In this document: one piece after another, positions 1 through 9,171 of the stretch
Layout: every line of letters starts with the position of its first letter
Position numbering within the stretch: the stretch's first letter is position 1
DNA from: Lentisphaerae bacterium GWF2_57_35
GTDB taxonomy: Bacteria > Verrucomicrobiota > Kiritimatiellia > CAIQIC01 > GWF2-57-35
Direction: 5' to 3'
NCBI GenBank assembly: GCA_001804865.1
Contig: MHBK01000065.1
Coordinates: forward strand, 1-64,000
DNA: 64,000 nucleotides
The notes under the pieces: model-generated
What the model saw: the letters and a program-made list of their open reading frames with translations, nothing else
Databases searched by the model: none
What the model was told of the DNA's origin: nothing
Position numbers and translations under genes: made by a program

Positions 1-2457
1 CGCAACGCCGGCTTCGACGACAACCCGCCGGGCAACGTTTACGAGCTGTTGCTGACCGGCGACCTGCCCGCCTGGAGCTGGCTGGGCGGCACCAATGCCG
101 GCTACATCGCCCGCAGCGTCAAGTTCGACGAAGAACAGTCCCTGGCCATTACCTACCCGAACAATTTGATGCAGCAAGCCATGCCCGTCTCCGGGTTTTC
201 GGGAAATCTGCTGCTCAATCCCGGCTTTGAAATTGGTTCAGCCGGAAATACCGAGCCGACGAGTTGGACTCGGTCCGGGGAAGGCGGACAGGAATTGTGG
301 GCGGCAGAGACGGGCACCAATGGGTACGTCTTCCCGGGCTGGATAAATGACAGCTACGGCAGCATAGGCCAGACCGTGCCGGTGTCGTTGAGCCAGGGCA
401 ATATCTTCAGATTCTCGATCAATGGAAATGCTGAGGAGAACTTTACCTCTTCTTCCAACGAGACGTGGATGAGGATCGAGTTCTGGGTGAACGGAGAAGC
501 CTCGCCGCGCAGCGTGGCGACCAACAACATTTATGCTGGGTTGAAAGCGGATCCGAATCGCTGGAACCGGTATGAAATGACCGTTACCAATACGATACCC
601 GAAGTCAATTTGATCAAAGCCCTGGTCGGCTACGGCAACGCGCAGAGCGCAGGCGGAGCCCAGGCGGCGATGTTCGACAACGCCAGTCTGGTGCAGTCGG
701 CGGGCTTGAACAATAATGGCATGAGCTACGTCTTGGAAGGCTACATTTACAATCCGGGCACGGAGAAATTCGCCGGCTCGGCCTATGGCGCCTACCTGCT
801 GGAGTTCTACAACAACGGGACAGACTTGGTCTCGGTAGTGGACGCCGGGCAGTTTACTGCGGCCAGCCCGACGAACAGTTGGGTGAAGTTTGCGGTGACC
901 AACCGCGCTCCATGGAGCGGCTCGGTTCAGGGTCGCGCCTCGGCGGCCATTCTAGGCTCGGATGCGGGTTTTGGCGGCGCCCTATACTTTGATGGGTTGC
1001 GTTTGACGACGACCAATATTCCGATGACGAATACGCAGGCCGGTGCACTGTGGAATCCGAGCTTCGAGTATACGTCCAAGGGCACCGTGTTGAAGTATAT
1101 CGACAACTGGACCGCGATGGGCAATGCCGGGCAGATCGACGACACTTACACGTTTGCCGGCTCGAAGGCGTTGAAGATCTTCTATCCGGAAACCTTGATG
1201 GCCCAGACTTGGGATGCGACCCCTGGTTATCGGTATGGATCGTCGGGGTATGCGTTTACTCCGTCGTCCGAGCGGTTGAGCGGCAGTTCCTCTCTGCAGG
1301 CTCTCGTCCTTCTTCAGTACCTCGATGCGGCAGGAAACGTGCTGTTGTCCTATGCGAGTCATGCCTTTACCACCAACACGCCGGCGGATGTCTGGACCAA
1401 TCTGACGGTTTCGGGCGTGGCGCCGGGTGGAACGGTCTATGGCCGTACGTTGGTAAGTCTGTTGGGCTCGGGCAGCAACTTCTCCGGCTCGGTCTACTTC
1501 GATGCGATCAGCCAGTCCCTGGTCTCCACCGGAACGACCATGTCCGGATTGCTGGTGAATGCCGGCTTTGACGATGGCGCCCCAGGCAACTGCATGTTGT
1601 TGCAGAACACGAACCAGTTGCCGGGTTGGACGTGGAACGGAGGCTATAATGCCGGGTTTATCATCCTCGACTACTGCCTCAGTCCGTATCAATCCCTGGC
1701 TTTGACGTATCCGTTGAATCCGATTACGCAGGACTTCACGGCCCAGTCCGGCAAGGTCTATAAGCTGGAAGGCTTCCTGTTCTCGCCGTCGGAAGCAAAA
1801 TTTACGTCAGACGGTTCTTCTTGGGGGCAGATGTCCTTGTCCTTCATGACGAACGGGGCGGCTACTCCGACGCCGCAATATACACGGGACTCCGGCAAGT
1901 TCCGCGGCAGTCAGCCGGCCGATACCTGGGTGTATTTCTCGGTCATTGCGACTTCCCCGGCTTCGGCGGTGGTCACCGGGCGCGTCACCTGCACCATTCA
2001 GAGCACCGATCTCTATGGCGACTTCGACTTGGGCGGCGCCATTCTGTTCGATCAGCTCTCCCTAACCGAAGTAACCAATCAAGTCCCGTTGCCTCCTGGG
2101 GGAGGGGCGCCTTCGTCGACATTGAATGCGATGGCGATGATCCCGTCTGCCGATGCCGATGGCGATGGCGTCAGCAATGCGGATGAAGCGATTGCGGGAA
2201 CTTCATCGACAGATCCTGAGTCGTACTTGCGGATCACGTCTCAGTCGATGCTTCCGGACGGACGGATTATGATCACCTGGGACAGCGAGGAGGCTCGGAT
2301 CTACACCGTCAGCCGTAGCGATGACATTATAAGCGGGCTATTCAATATTCTGGGGACCGGGATTCCCGGCACGCCTCCGCAGAATGTTTACATCGACCTG
2401 CCGCCGGAAGGGGTCGTGGGCGTTTACCGCGTGAGCGTGAAGAACTTGCTCCCGTAA
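1..2457 (+). CDS. Secreted modular repeat protein with calcium-type repeat and C-terminal module (5' end cut by window)
   Basis: The frame is open from base 1, so the N-terminus lies upstream; 818 residues are visible. The chain is built of beta-rich, carbohydrate-binding-like modules. Each opens with an (N)xGF(D/E) motif (bases 4-15, 211-222, 1060-1071 and 1558-1569) and closes with a 'xxFD' strand. Near the end comes an acidic DADGDGVSNADE stretch of thrombospondin-3/dockerin type, then a module ending in YRVSV. The same end module occurs on the amylase (20606-27211) and on the broken gene at 16773-17401. It is probably exported and sugar- or surface-binding. No catalytic motif was seen. 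A strong terminator follows. Confidence 0.8.
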   Translation, partial: RNAGFDDNPPGNVYELLLTGDLPAWSWLGGTNAGYIARSVKFDEEQSLAITYPNNLMQQAMPVSGFSGNLLLNPGFEIGSAGNTEPTSWTRSGEGGQELWAAETGTNGYVFPGWINDSYGSIGQTVPVSLSQGNIFRFSINGNAEENFTSSSNETWMRIEFWVNGEASPRSVATNNIYAGLKADPNRWNRYEMTVTNTIPEVNLIKALVGYGNAQSAGGAQAAMFDNASLVQSAGLNNNGMSYVLEGYIYNPGTEKFAGSAYGAYLLEFYNNGTDLVSVVDAGQFTAASPTNSWVKFAVTNRAPWSGSVQGRASAAILGSDAGFGGALYFDGLRLTTTNIPMTNTQAGALWNPSFEYTSKGTVLKYIDNWTAMGNAGQIDDTYTFAGSKALKIFYPETLMAQTWDATPGYRYGSSGYAFTPSSERLSGSSSLQALVLLQYLDAAGNVLLSYASHAFTTNTPADVWTNLTVSGVAPGGTVYGRTLVSLLGSGSNFSGSVYFDAISQSLVSTGTTMSGLLVNAGFDDGAPGNCMLLQNTNQLPGWTWNGGYNAGFIILDYCLSPYQSLALTYPLNPITQDFTAQSGKVYKLEGFLFSPSEAKFTSDGSSWGQMSLSFMTNGAATPTPQYTRDSGKFRGSQPADTWVYFSVIATSPASAVVTGRVTCTIQSTDLYGDFDLGGAILFDQLSLTEVTNQVPLPPGGGAPSSTLNAMAMIPSADADGDGVSNADEAIAGTSSTDPESYLRITSQSMLPDGRIMITWDSEEARIYTVSRSDDIISGLFNILGTGIPGTPPQNVYIDLPPEGVVGVYRVSVKNLLP

Positions 2458-2476
2458 GGATCGCTTCAACCAGCGA

Positions 2477-2518
2477 AAAAGGGCGTTGCGGTTAAAACTG
2501 CAACGCCCTTTTCTTTTT
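2477..2518 (+). terminator. Rho-independent terminator after the modular protein
   Basis: A stem of GGGCGTTGC / GCAACGCCC, extended by flanking A/T pairs, has a loop of about 10 nt and is followed by TTTTCTTTTT. It starts 20 bases after the stop codon. The A-run upstream could let it work in both directions. Confidence 0.85.
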
Positions 2519-2698
2519 GGAGTTGGGGGTGGGGCTTCGGAGTCAGCCGTCTTGTATACGCGCACGGAGAAGACCACCGGCTTACGCCGGCGGCTGCGTA
2601 GCTGCGTACGGGCGACTTTCTCCATAAAATGCTGAATCGACCTGTCGCATGCTTTATGCTTTTATTTGTTGAAAGGTTTATTTTATCCTCAGGGCCTT

Positions 2699-3517
2699 AT
2701 GACAAAGACTGTGCAAGCCGGAAAAGTAAAGCTGGGAGGGCGTCATCCGTTGGCCTTGATGGCTGGACCCTGTGTGATCGAAAGCCGGGAACTGTGCCTG
2801 GAGCTGGCGGGGAAACTGGCGGAGTTTGCTCGTCGGGAAAAGATCCCTCTGGTGTTTAAAGCATCGTACGATAAGGCCAATCGCACTTCGCACAAGTCTT
2901 TCCGTGGTCCTGGCTTGTCCAAGGGACTTCCGATCATGGCGGAGATCAAGGAACGTTACAAACTGCCCATTCTGATGGATGTACATTCCGAAGCGGAAGT
3001 GCCTTTGGCTGCCGAGGTGGCTGACATTTTACAGTTGCCGGCGTTTCTCTGTCGTCAGACCGATTTAGTGCTGGCTCTGGGTGAAAGCGGGAAGACCGTG
3101 AATATCAAGAAGGGCCAGTTCCTGTCGCCCTGGGATATCCGCCATGTGATTGCCAAAGTGGAAAGCACTGGAAATAAGAGTATAATTATTACAGAACGCG
3201 GCGTTAGTTTTGGGTATAATAACCTTGTAGCCGATATGCGCAGCTTGCTGATCATGCGAGAATATGGATATCCGGTGGTCTTCGATTGCACACACAGCGT
3301 TCAGCTGCCCGGTGGCGCTGGCGACCGGACTGGCGGCGATGGCCGTTGGGCGCCGAACCTGGCCCGGGCGGCTGTGGCGACCGGTTGCGACGGCATCTTC
3401 CTCGAAACTCATCTTGAGCCTGAAAAAGCGCTTTCCGACAAAGACAACGCGATTCCATTTTCCAACCTGAAAAAACTCTGGCGCCAGTTAAGGAGCATTG
3501 ATGCGATTGTCGATTAA
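2699..3517 (+). CDS. kdsA: 3-deoxy-D-manno-octulosonate 8-phosphate synthase (KdsA)
   Basis: Condenses phosphoenolpyruvate with arabinose 5-phosphate to make KDO 8-phosphate, the first committed step of KDO synthesis for LPS inner core. The 272-residue chain has family hallmarks: LMAGPCVIES near the N-terminus, a KASYDKANRTS lysine loop, MDVHSE, LPAFLCRQTDL, NIKKGQFLSP, and FDCTHSVQ with GDR near the C-terminus. Start chosen at ATG 2699, behind an AGGG; a TTG at 2666 would add 11 residues not typical of the family. The next gene, kdsC, begins inside its 3' end, and lptC-A-B follow, so KDO synthesis and LPS export are co-transcribed. Confidence 0.96.
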   Translation: MTKTVQAGKVKLGGRHPLALMAGPCVIESRELCLELAGKLAEFARREKIPLVFKASYDKANRTSHKSFRGPGLSKGLPIMAEIKERYKLPILMDVHSEAEVPLAAEVADILQLPAFLCRQTDLVLALGESGKTVNIKKGQFLSPWDIRHVIAKVESTGNKSIIITERGVSFGYNNLVADMRSLLIMREYGYPVVFDCTHSVQLPGGAGDRTGGDGRWAPNLARAAVATGCDGIFLETHLEPEKALSDKDNAIPFSNLKKLWRQLRSIDAIVD

Positions 3518-4040
3518 AAAGAGAGCGGCACGCGTTGAGGTGGTCGTGTTCGATGTCGATGGCGTTCTTACCCGGGGCGATATTGTGTATGGCCCCGGTG
3601 GGGAATGGAAGGTCTTCAATGTGCATGACGGACATGGGTTTAAATTGGCCGTCAGAGGCGGACTGAAATTGGCGTTGATTACCGGCCGTACCTCCGAATC
3701 CGTGGTTCGTCGGGCGCGCGAATTGGAAGTGGACGTGTTGATGGATGGGGTCAAACGCAAGAACCTTGCTATCCGTGAGCTGTGTAAAAAGATGTCCGTC
3801 AAGCCCGAGAGCGTTTGCTTTGTAGGCGACGATGTGGTCGACTTGCCGGCTATGGCCGCTGTCGGCTTTCCCGTCGCCGTGGCGAATGCGGTCGAGGAAG
3901 TCAGGGATCAGGCGGCATGGATTACCACGCGGCGGGGTGGCGAAGGGGCGGCCCGGGAAGTCATTGAGCTGATCCTTAAATCAAAGGGATTATGGGCCAA
4001 TGTTTTAAAACGATATGTAGGTGGATTCGATGAGGAGTAG
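3501..4040 (+). CDS. kdsC: KDO 8-phosphate phosphatase (KdsC), HAD superfamily
   Basis: Removes phosphate from KDO 8-phosphate to give free KDO. The 179-residue chain is a capless HAD protein. It has the nucleophile motif FDVDGVLT (Asp18, Asp20), ITGRTSE as motif II, a lysine in the GVKRK segment, and VGDDVVDLP as the Mg-binding acidic motif. ATG 3501 has AGGAG at a spacing of 5 and lies 17 nt inside the end of kdsA, which implies translational coupling. Its own 3' end overlaps lptC by 11 nt. Confidence 0.95.
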   Translation: MRLSIKKRAARVEVVVFDVDGVLTRGDIVYGPGGEWKVFNVHDGHGFKLAVRGGLKLALITGRTSESVVRRARELEVDVLMDGVKRKNLAIRELCKKMSVKPESVCFVGDDVVDLPAMAAVGFPVAVANAVEEVRDQAAWITTRRGGEGAAREVIELILKSKGLWANVLKRYVGGFDEE

Positions 4041-4461
4041 ATTTTCGGTAGTCATGTTGGCGTTGAGCGTTTCGGCGGCCTTTGCCGCCGAGAGTCTGGA
4101 TACGCAAACGGTGAAGGAATTTCGGTTGCCGGAATATGACGAAAAGGGAAATTTGAAGTCCGAGACGTTGGGCGATTATGCCAAGGTTAAGCCGGATGGC
4201 GTAACCGAAATCACGAATTTGAAGATGAACATGTACAAGGACGGCCAGGTGGAAGCTTCCGTGACGGCGCCGAACTGTACCTTGGATCCGAATGGCGGTC
4301 GCGCCGGTTCGGAAGGGCCGGTGCGTATTTCACGCGAAAATATGGTGATTACCGGAGAAGGTTTTTACTGGAGCAAAAGCAAGGAACGAATCCAGATTTT
4401 CAAGAACGTCAAAGTGGTGCTCAAAGACGTTCGGTCGTTGGATGCGGGAGTAAAGAAATGA
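4030..4461 (+). CDS. lptC: LPS export periplasmic protein, LptC-like
   Basis: A 143-residue protein with an N-terminal hydrophobic export or anchor segment (residues 2-20, ending AAFAAE). A beta-rich body of OstA/LptC type follows: a paired VEASVTAPNCTL, an ITGEGFYWSKSKERIQIFKNVKV strand pattern. In the Lpt bridge this family passes LPS from the inner membrane complex to LptA. Assignment to LptC rather than a second LptA rests mostly on order (kdsC-this-lptA-lptB). ATG 4030 is preferred over GTG 4021 because AGGTGG sits 6 nt before it. It overlaps kdsC by 11 nt and lptA by 4 nt (ATGA). Confidence 0.82.
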   Translation: MRSRFSVVMLALSVSAAFAAESLDTQTVKEFRLPEYDEKGNLKSETLGDYAKVKPDGVTEITNLKMNMYKDGQVEASVTAPNCTLDPNGGRAGSEGPVRISRENMVITGEGFYWSKSKERIQIFKNVKVVLKDVRSLDAGVKK

Positions 4462-4958
4462 AGTTGATTTGCACGTTATGGTCGGGCCTGCTGCTGATGG
4501 GCGTAATGGCCACGGTCCTGAGGGCCGAGGAATCGTTGGAATCGGCGGAGAACGTGACGGTGATTACGGCGGATCGCCTCACCTTCGATTACAAAAACCA
4601 ATACGCGATGTTTGAGGAGAATGTCGTGGTCACCGATCCGGAAATGCAATTGAAGTCCGACAAACTCCTGGTGCATTTCGAGAAAGAGGGCAAGGTCTCG
4701 GCGATCAAGGCGGAAGGCCATGTGAAGATGATCCAAGACGATAAAAACGCACAATGCGCGGTGGCCAGTTATGATGTGGACAGCGGCAAGATTGTGCTGG
4801 CCGGCAAGCCGCGAGTGACGCGTGGACGCGATGTCCTGGAAGGCGATGTGATTACCTTCTGGCGCGACCAAAACAAAATGATCTGCCAGCCGCAGGCGCG
4901 TTTGATCATTTATCCTGACGAACGAAGCAACTCAAAAGATTTGTTGCTGGGAGAATAA
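4458..4958 (+). CDS. lptA: LPS export periplasmic bridge protein, LptA/OstA family
   Basis: A 166-residue protein with a cleavable-looking signal (residues 1-23, ...TVLRAEES). Repeated OstA strands follow: ITADRLTFDYKNQYAMFEENVVVTDPE, LKSDKLLVHFEKEG and ISAIKAEGHVKM-like segments. These are the hallmark of the beta-jellyroll that forms the periplasmic LPS bridge. Start ATG 4458 overlaps the stop of lptC as ATGA. The lptB ATPase starts 3 nt after its stop codon, so the three Lpt proteins are made together. Confidence 0.93.
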   Translation: MKLICTLWSGLLLMGVMATVLRAEESLESAENVTVITADRLTFDYKNQYAMFEENVVVTDPEMQLKSDKLLVHFEKEGKVSAIKAEGHVKMIQDDKNAQCAVASYDVDSGKIVLAGKPRVTRGRDVLEGDVITFWRDQNKMICQPQARLIIYPDERSNSKDLLLGE

Positions 4959-4961
4959 GGC

Positions 4962-5696
4962 GTGGAAAACAGTACGGCACTGATAGAAACCCGCAATCTC
5001 GTCAAGGAATATCGACGCCGGCGGGTGGTCAATGGGGTTAACCTGGTAGTGAATCATGGAGAGATTGTCGGGCTTTTGGGCCCGAATGGAGCGGGAAAAA
5101 CCACCAGTTTTTACATGATTGTGGGCTTGGTCAAACCGACGGAAGGCGAAGTCTTTTTTAAGGATCGGAATGTTTCGCGCGAGCCGATGTTCCGGCGGGC
5201 CCGAATGGGCATGGGCTATCTTTCGCAGGAGCCGTCCATTTTTCGGCGGCTGACGGTGGAAGAGAACGTCATGGCCATTCTGGAAACGCTGCCGATCTCC
5301 AAAAAGGAACGTCGGCAACGGCTGGAATTTCTGCTTGAAGAGTTAAAGATCAGTTACTTAGCGAAGCAAAAGGCGTATACGTTGAGTGGCGGCGAACGTC
5401 GCCGGTTGGAGATTACGAGGGCTTTGGTTACGAATCCTTCGCTGATCCTGCTGGACGAGCCGTTCAGCGGCGTCGATCCGCTGGCGGTGTACGACGTGCA
5501 GCAGATCATCATGGATTTGAAAAGTCGTGGTTTGGGGATTTTGATCACAGACCACAACGTGCGAGAGACCTTGGCGGTGGTCGACAAGGCCTATTTGATT
5601 TGTGAAGGGAAGGTATTAAGGGAAGGGACCAGTTCTTTCCTTATCAACGATGAGGTAAGCCGTGAGCTATACCTGGGGCCGCGGTTCAGCATGTAA
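4962..5696 (+). CDS. lptB: LPS export ABC transporter ATP-binding protein (LptB)
   Basis: Cytoplasmic ATPase that powers LPS extraction from the inner membrane with LptF/LptG, which are not in this window. The 244-residue chain has a complete ABC fold: Walker A GPNGAGKT (residues 40-47), Q-loop Gln89, signature LSGGE (141-145), Walker B LILLDEP (161-167) and switch His198 in ITDHN. The GLLGPNGAGKTTSFYM and LTVEENVMA motifs are typical of LptB. GTG start at 4962 with an upstream AAGG. hpf follows 21 nt later, as in proteobacterial lptB-(rpoN)-hpf loci, but rpoN is absent here. Confidence 0.96.
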   Translation: MENSTALIETRNLVKEYRRRRVVNGVNLVVNHGEIVGLLGPNGAGKTTSFYMIVGLVKPTEGEVFFKDRNVSREPMFRRARMGMGYLSQEPSIFRRLTVEENVMAILETLPISKKERRQRLEFLLEELKISYLAKQKAYTLSGGERRRLEITRALVTNPSLILLDEPFSGVDPLAVYDVQQIIMDLKSRGLGILITDHNVRETLAVVDKAYLICEGKVLREGTSSFLINDEVSRELYLGPRFSM

Positions 5697-5717
5697 ATCC
5701 AGGAAAGGAGAGCCAAC

Positions 5718-6077
5718 ATGCAGATACATGTCACAGGCAGACATATGGAAATAACCGATGCTATTCGGGATTATGTCCATGAAAAAATACAACACGAACT
5801 CGTTGAGTTTCCTCGTACCGAAAGCGTTCACATGATCCTGAACGTCGAAAAATATCGTCAGATTGCCGAGGTGGTGGTTCAAGCTCCGAATCATGTGCGG
5901 GTCGAAGCCCGCGAAGAATCCGACGACCTGTATGCGTCCATCGATGCCTCCGTCGAAAAGATGGTCAAGCAGATGAAGCGCAAACGCGATACGGTTCAGA
6001 ATCACAAGTCGCGTGAAAGCATTGCCCAAGTCGAATTGGAAGTGCAAGCCGCTACCAAGGAAACAGAGATCATATAG
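5718..6077 (+). CDS. hpf: Ribosome hibernation promoting factor, short type
   Basis: Binds the 30S decoding region and promotes inactive ribosome dimers in stationary phase. The 119-residue chain begins MQIHVTGRHMEITDAIRDYV, the canonical beta1-alpha1 of the HPF/YfiA family, and carries the second alpha helix with LYASIDASVEKMVKQMKR. It lacks the C-terminal dimerisation domain of long HPFs, so it is the short form. A strong AAAGGAGAG precedes ATG 5718. It sits between lptB and hprK. Confidence 0.93.
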   Translation: MQIHVTGRHMEITDAIRDYVHEKIQHELVEFPRTESVHMILNVEKYRQIAEVVVQAPNHVRVEAREESDDLYASIDASVEKMVKQMKRKRDTVQNHKSRESIAQVELEVQAATKETEII

Positions 6078-6114
6078 GTCCTGTAGACGGCACAAGCAAA
6101 TAGGGAGGAAGACG

Positions 6115-7053
6115 GTGGAATTGACCGTGCAGCAGTTTTTCGAGTCCGGACATGAAACCCTGGGCTTGAAAATTGTCGGAGGTGGACCGAATTTGGATCG
6201 GATCATCCGAGAAATTGCATTGAACCGGCCGGGGCTTGCCCTGGCCGGTTTCTTTCAATACTTCGCCTATCGGCGAATTCAAGTGATCGGTTTGGCTGAA
6301 ATTGCTTATCTGAAGAGCCTGACTCAGGAGGAACAAAACGAGCGGTTGGATAAATTCTTCAGCAAACAAATACCCTGCATCGTCGTGACGCGAAATCGCC
6401 AGTTGATGCCTAACGTCCTGAAAAGGGCAGAAGCTTTCGGCGTGCCGGTGTTGCGCACAGCCATGATTACGGGGGCTTTTATCAACGCCGCCACGATCAT
6501 GATGGAGAACCTGTGCAGTCCTCGGGTTCGTGCGCAAGGCACTATGGTGGATATACTTGGAATTGGCGTGCTCTTGGAGGGGGAGCCGGGGATCGGCAAG
6601 AGCGAGACCGCCTTGGCCTTGATTGAGCGAGGCCACAGTTTGGTGGCGGACGATATCACAGTCTTGCGAAGGGACAATGCAGGTGCTATCCTTGGTTCCG
6701 CTGTTGAAATAACGCGTTATCACATGGAGATTCGAGGTCTGGGCATCATTCATGTTCCCAGCCTGTTTGGAGTGGCTTCCATGAGAAGCGAAATGAAGCT
6801 GGATTTGATCATTCGCTTGCATCACCCTCAGGGCGATGTGGAGGATGATCGAACGGGTTTGGCTGTGCAATATCGCGATGTTTTGAACACGAAGATTCCT
6901 TTTATTACGTTGCCGGTGGGCGCCGGACGGGATATGGCTCATGTGGTGGAAGTGGCGGCTTTGAATCAGAAGCTGAAGCAATTGGGCCATGATGCCGCCA
7001 AGGAACTCGACGAAAAAATGATGATGGTTTTGTCAAGGAAACACAGTAAGTGA
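6115..7053 (+). CDS. hprK: HPr kinase/phosphorylase
   Basis: Bifunctional enzyme that phosphorylates HPr on a regulatory serine using ATP and reverses this with phosphate. The 312-residue chain has the N-terminal MurF-like domain. It then has Walker A GEPGIGKS (156-163), the Asp pair VADD (178-181), and the family signature MEIRGLGIIHVPSLFG (204-219). Start GTG 6115 has GGGAGG six bases upstream and gives the usual family length; an ATG 102 bases earlier lies inside hpf and is rejected. HPr starts in the GTGA overlap at the stop codon. Confidence 0.96.
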   Translation: MELTVQQFFESGHETLGLKIVGGGPNLDRIIREIALNRPGLALAGFFQYFAYRRIQVIGLAEIAYLKSLTQEEQNERLDKFFSKQIPCIVVTRNRQLMPNVLKRAEAFGVPVLRTAMITGAFINAATIMMENLCSPRVRAQGTMVDILGIGVLLEGEPGIGKSETALALIERGHSLVADDITVLRRDNAGAILGSAVEITRYHMEIRGLGIIHVPSLFGVASMRSEMKLDLIIRLHHPQGDVEDDRTGLAVQYRDVLNTKIPFITLPVGAGRDMAHVVEVAALNQKLKQLGHDAAKELDEKMMMVLSRKHSK

Positions 7054-7355
7054 GTAAAAGCGTACAGACCGGTGTGGCGAACGACAAGGTGTTGTCGCGC
7101 GAGATGGAAATCCTGAATAAGTTCGGGATTCATGCGCGTCCTGCCGCCCTGTTTGTGAAAACGGCAGCGCAATTTGCCTGTGATATCACCGTTGAAAATA
7201 GCGGGACTTCGGTGTCGGGAAAGAGCATCATGGGCTTGCTCACATTGGAAGGCCATGAAGGGTCCGTACTCCGCGTAACAGCCCGGGGATCGGATGCCAA
7301 AGAGGCTCTTGACGCGTTGGAAAATCTGGTCGCAAAGAAGTTTTTTGAGGACTAA
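7050..7355 (+). CDS. ptsH: Phosphocarrier protein HPr
   Basis: A 101-residue HPr with both phosphorylation sites: GIHARPA (His28, phosphorylated by EI) and GKSIMGLL (Ser59, the HprK target). The 31-residue spacing equals His15-Ser46 of classical HPr. About 13 extra residues sit at the N-terminus. GTG start overlaps the hprK stop. No EIIA, EIIB or EIIC gene is nearby, which suggests a regulatory role rather than sugar uptake; that is an inference. ptsI follows after 4 nt. Confidence 0.96.
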   Translation: MSKSVQTGVANDKVLSREMEILNKFGIHARPAALFVKTAAQFACDITVENSGTSVSGKSIMGLLTLEGHEGSVLRVTARGSDAKEALDALENLVAKKFFED

Positions 7356-7359
7356 GGGA

Positions 7360-9129
7360 ATGTCTGAACAGCTTAAAGAAATCGAATTGAAGGGAATCGG
7401 GGTTTCGCGGGGCGTGGCCGTAGGGCCCGTTTTCCTGCTAACCAACGAAGAAGACCGTTTGGTCGAACGCGAGATCGGCGAGGAAGACATTCCCCGGGAA
7501 ATAGCCCGCTTTGAAGAGGCGTTGATCTCCACGCGCTACCAGATTCACGAGATTCAACAAAAAGTCGGCGAAGCCATCGGCCAGAAAAGCGCCAGCATTT
7601 TTGATGCGCATCTTTTGGTGGTGGACGATCGGGCCTTTGTCGAAGAGGTGATCCGGGGCCTCAGCGCCCAACGCAAGAACGTCGAAGCCGTGCTGAGTTC
7701 GGTCGCCAATCGTTATGCCAAGGCGTTGGAAGATTTGAAGGACGATTACCTGCGCGAGCGAGCGGCGGATATTCGCGATGTCACGCGCCGCATTCTGCGC
7801 AATTTGTCGGGGCGAAGCAGCCAGTTGCTGTCCCAGCTGGAACATCCCTGCGTGGTCATCGCCAACGATCTGGCCCCATCGGATACGGCCAGCTTGAATA
7901 GAACCAAGGTTATTGGGTTTGCCACCGATTTGGGCAGTCCTACGTCGCATACGGCCATTATGGCTCGTGCGCTGGAAATTCCGGCCGTGGTGGGGTTGCA
8001 CGATGTCAGCGTACGGGTTTCCCCGGGCGATGTGGTGCTGATCGACGGCAACAAGGGTTTGATTATCATTCATCCCACCCGCGAACGGTTGGAGCGGTAC
8101 GGCAAAATCGCCGAAGCCCGTCAGATGATTCAATCGGGGCTTTCCGCGCTCAAGAACGAGCAAGCTGTTACCCGTGATGGTTATAACGTCCTGCTTTCGG
8201 CCAATATCGAACTGCCTTCCGATGTCGAGGCGGTGGTCGGCAATGGCGCCTATGGCGTAGGCCTGTTCCGCAGCGAATATTTGTATCTGGCCCAGGACGG
8301 CATGCCGTCGGAGGAAGAGCAGTTCAAGGCCTACGACGAAGTCGCCCAGCGTCTCGCTCCGGCGCCGGTGATCATTCGAACGCTGGATCTGGGCGGCGAC
8401 AAGTTTCTTTCGCACCTCAAGACCCCGCAGGAATTGAATCCGTTTATGGGGTGGCGCGCCATTCGATTTTGCCTGGCGCAGCCGGACATTTTCAAAACCC
8501 AGTTGCGCGCCATCCTGCGCGCGAGCCGGCATGGCAACGTGAAGATCATGTATCCGATGATCAGCAATGTCGACGAGGTGTTGCAGGCCAATACCTTTCT
8601 GGAACAGGCCAAGCATGAATTGCGGACCAAGGGCATTTCGTTCAACGAGGATCTGGAAGTCGGGGTTATGGTGGAGGTGCCGTCCGCGGCGCTGACGGCC
8701 AATCTGATTGCCCCGCACGTTAATTTTTTCAGCTTGGGAACCAACGATTTGGTGCAGTACACGCTGGCGGTCGATCGCGTCAACGAGCGCATTGCCTATC
8801 TTTATGAGCCGACTCATCCGGCCATTATGCGGCTGATCAAGCATACCATTGACGTGGGGCATGAGCACGATGTGTGGACAGGCATTTGCGGCGAAATGGC
8901 CGGTAATCCCCTCATGGCGCCGCTGCTGGTGGGGTTGGGGGTCGATGAACTGAGCGTCAGCCCTACGATGGTGCCGCTGGTGAAGGACGCCATTCGCAGC
9001 ATCCGTTATTCTCAAGCCGAAGATCTAGCTCGGGCCGCCTTGGCCTCGGAATGCGCGAAGGACGTACTCGAACTTTGCCGTAAACTAACTGAGGAAGTGG
9101 CGCCGGAAATTCTTGAATTGGTCGAGTAA
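7360..9129 (+). CDS. ptsI: PTS phosphoenolpyruvate-protein phosphotransferase (Enzyme I)
   Basis: Takes phosphate from phosphoenolpyruvate and passes it to HPr. At 589 residues it has full family length. Visible motifs: the active histidine in GSPTSHTAIMAR (His197), the PEP-binding GVGLFRSEYLY, the Mg/PEP motif MVEVPSAA, LGTNDLVQYTLAVDR, and the catalytic Cys in WTGICGEMAG near residue 508. Start ATG 7360 follows AAGGGA and lies 4 nt after ptsH; the earlier in-frame start at 7294 would lie inside ptsH. It ends 42 nt before metK. Confidence 0.97.
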   Translation: MSEQLKEIELKGIGVSRGVAVGPVFLLTNEEDRLVEREIGEEDIPREIARFEEALISTRYQIHEIQQKVGEAIGQKSASIFDAHLLVVDDRAFVEEVIRGLSAQRKNVEAVLSSVANRYAKALEDLKDDYLRERAADIRDVTRRILRNLSGRSSQLLSQLEHPCVVIANDLAPSDTASLNRTKVIGFATDLGSPTSHTAIMARALEIPAVVGLHDVSVRVSPGDVVLIDGNKGLIIIHPTRERLERYGKIAEARQMIQSGLSALKNEQAVTRDGYNVLLSANIELPSDVEAVVGNGAYGVGLFRSEYLYLAQDGMPSEEEQFKAYDEVAQRLAPAPVIIRTLDLGGDKFLSHLKTPQELNPFMGWRAIRFCLAQPDIFKTQLRAILRASRHGNVKIMYPMISNVDEVLQANTFLEQAKHELRTKGISFNEDLEVGVMVEVPSAALTANLIAPHVNFFSLGTNDLVQYTLAVDRVNERIAYLYEPTHPAIMRLIKHTIDVGHEHDVWTGICGEMAGNPLMAPLLVGLGVDELSVSPTMVPLVKDAIRSIRYSQAEDLARAALASECAKDVLELCRKLTEEVAPEILELVE

Positions 9130-9171
9130 TTCCTTCACATTTCCCTCCCAAAAAACGATAGGAGCAAAAGA

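Noticed and set aside
7438..9015. 525-residue frame on the - strand opposite ptsI
   Set aside because: Antisense shadow; ptsI is unambiguous. The 813-residue - frame at 52549-54990 opposite topA is rejected for the same reason.
9130..9171. Possible SAM riboswitch before metK
   Set aside because: Only 42 nt separate ptsI and metK and no kink-turn or S-box pattern is visible.
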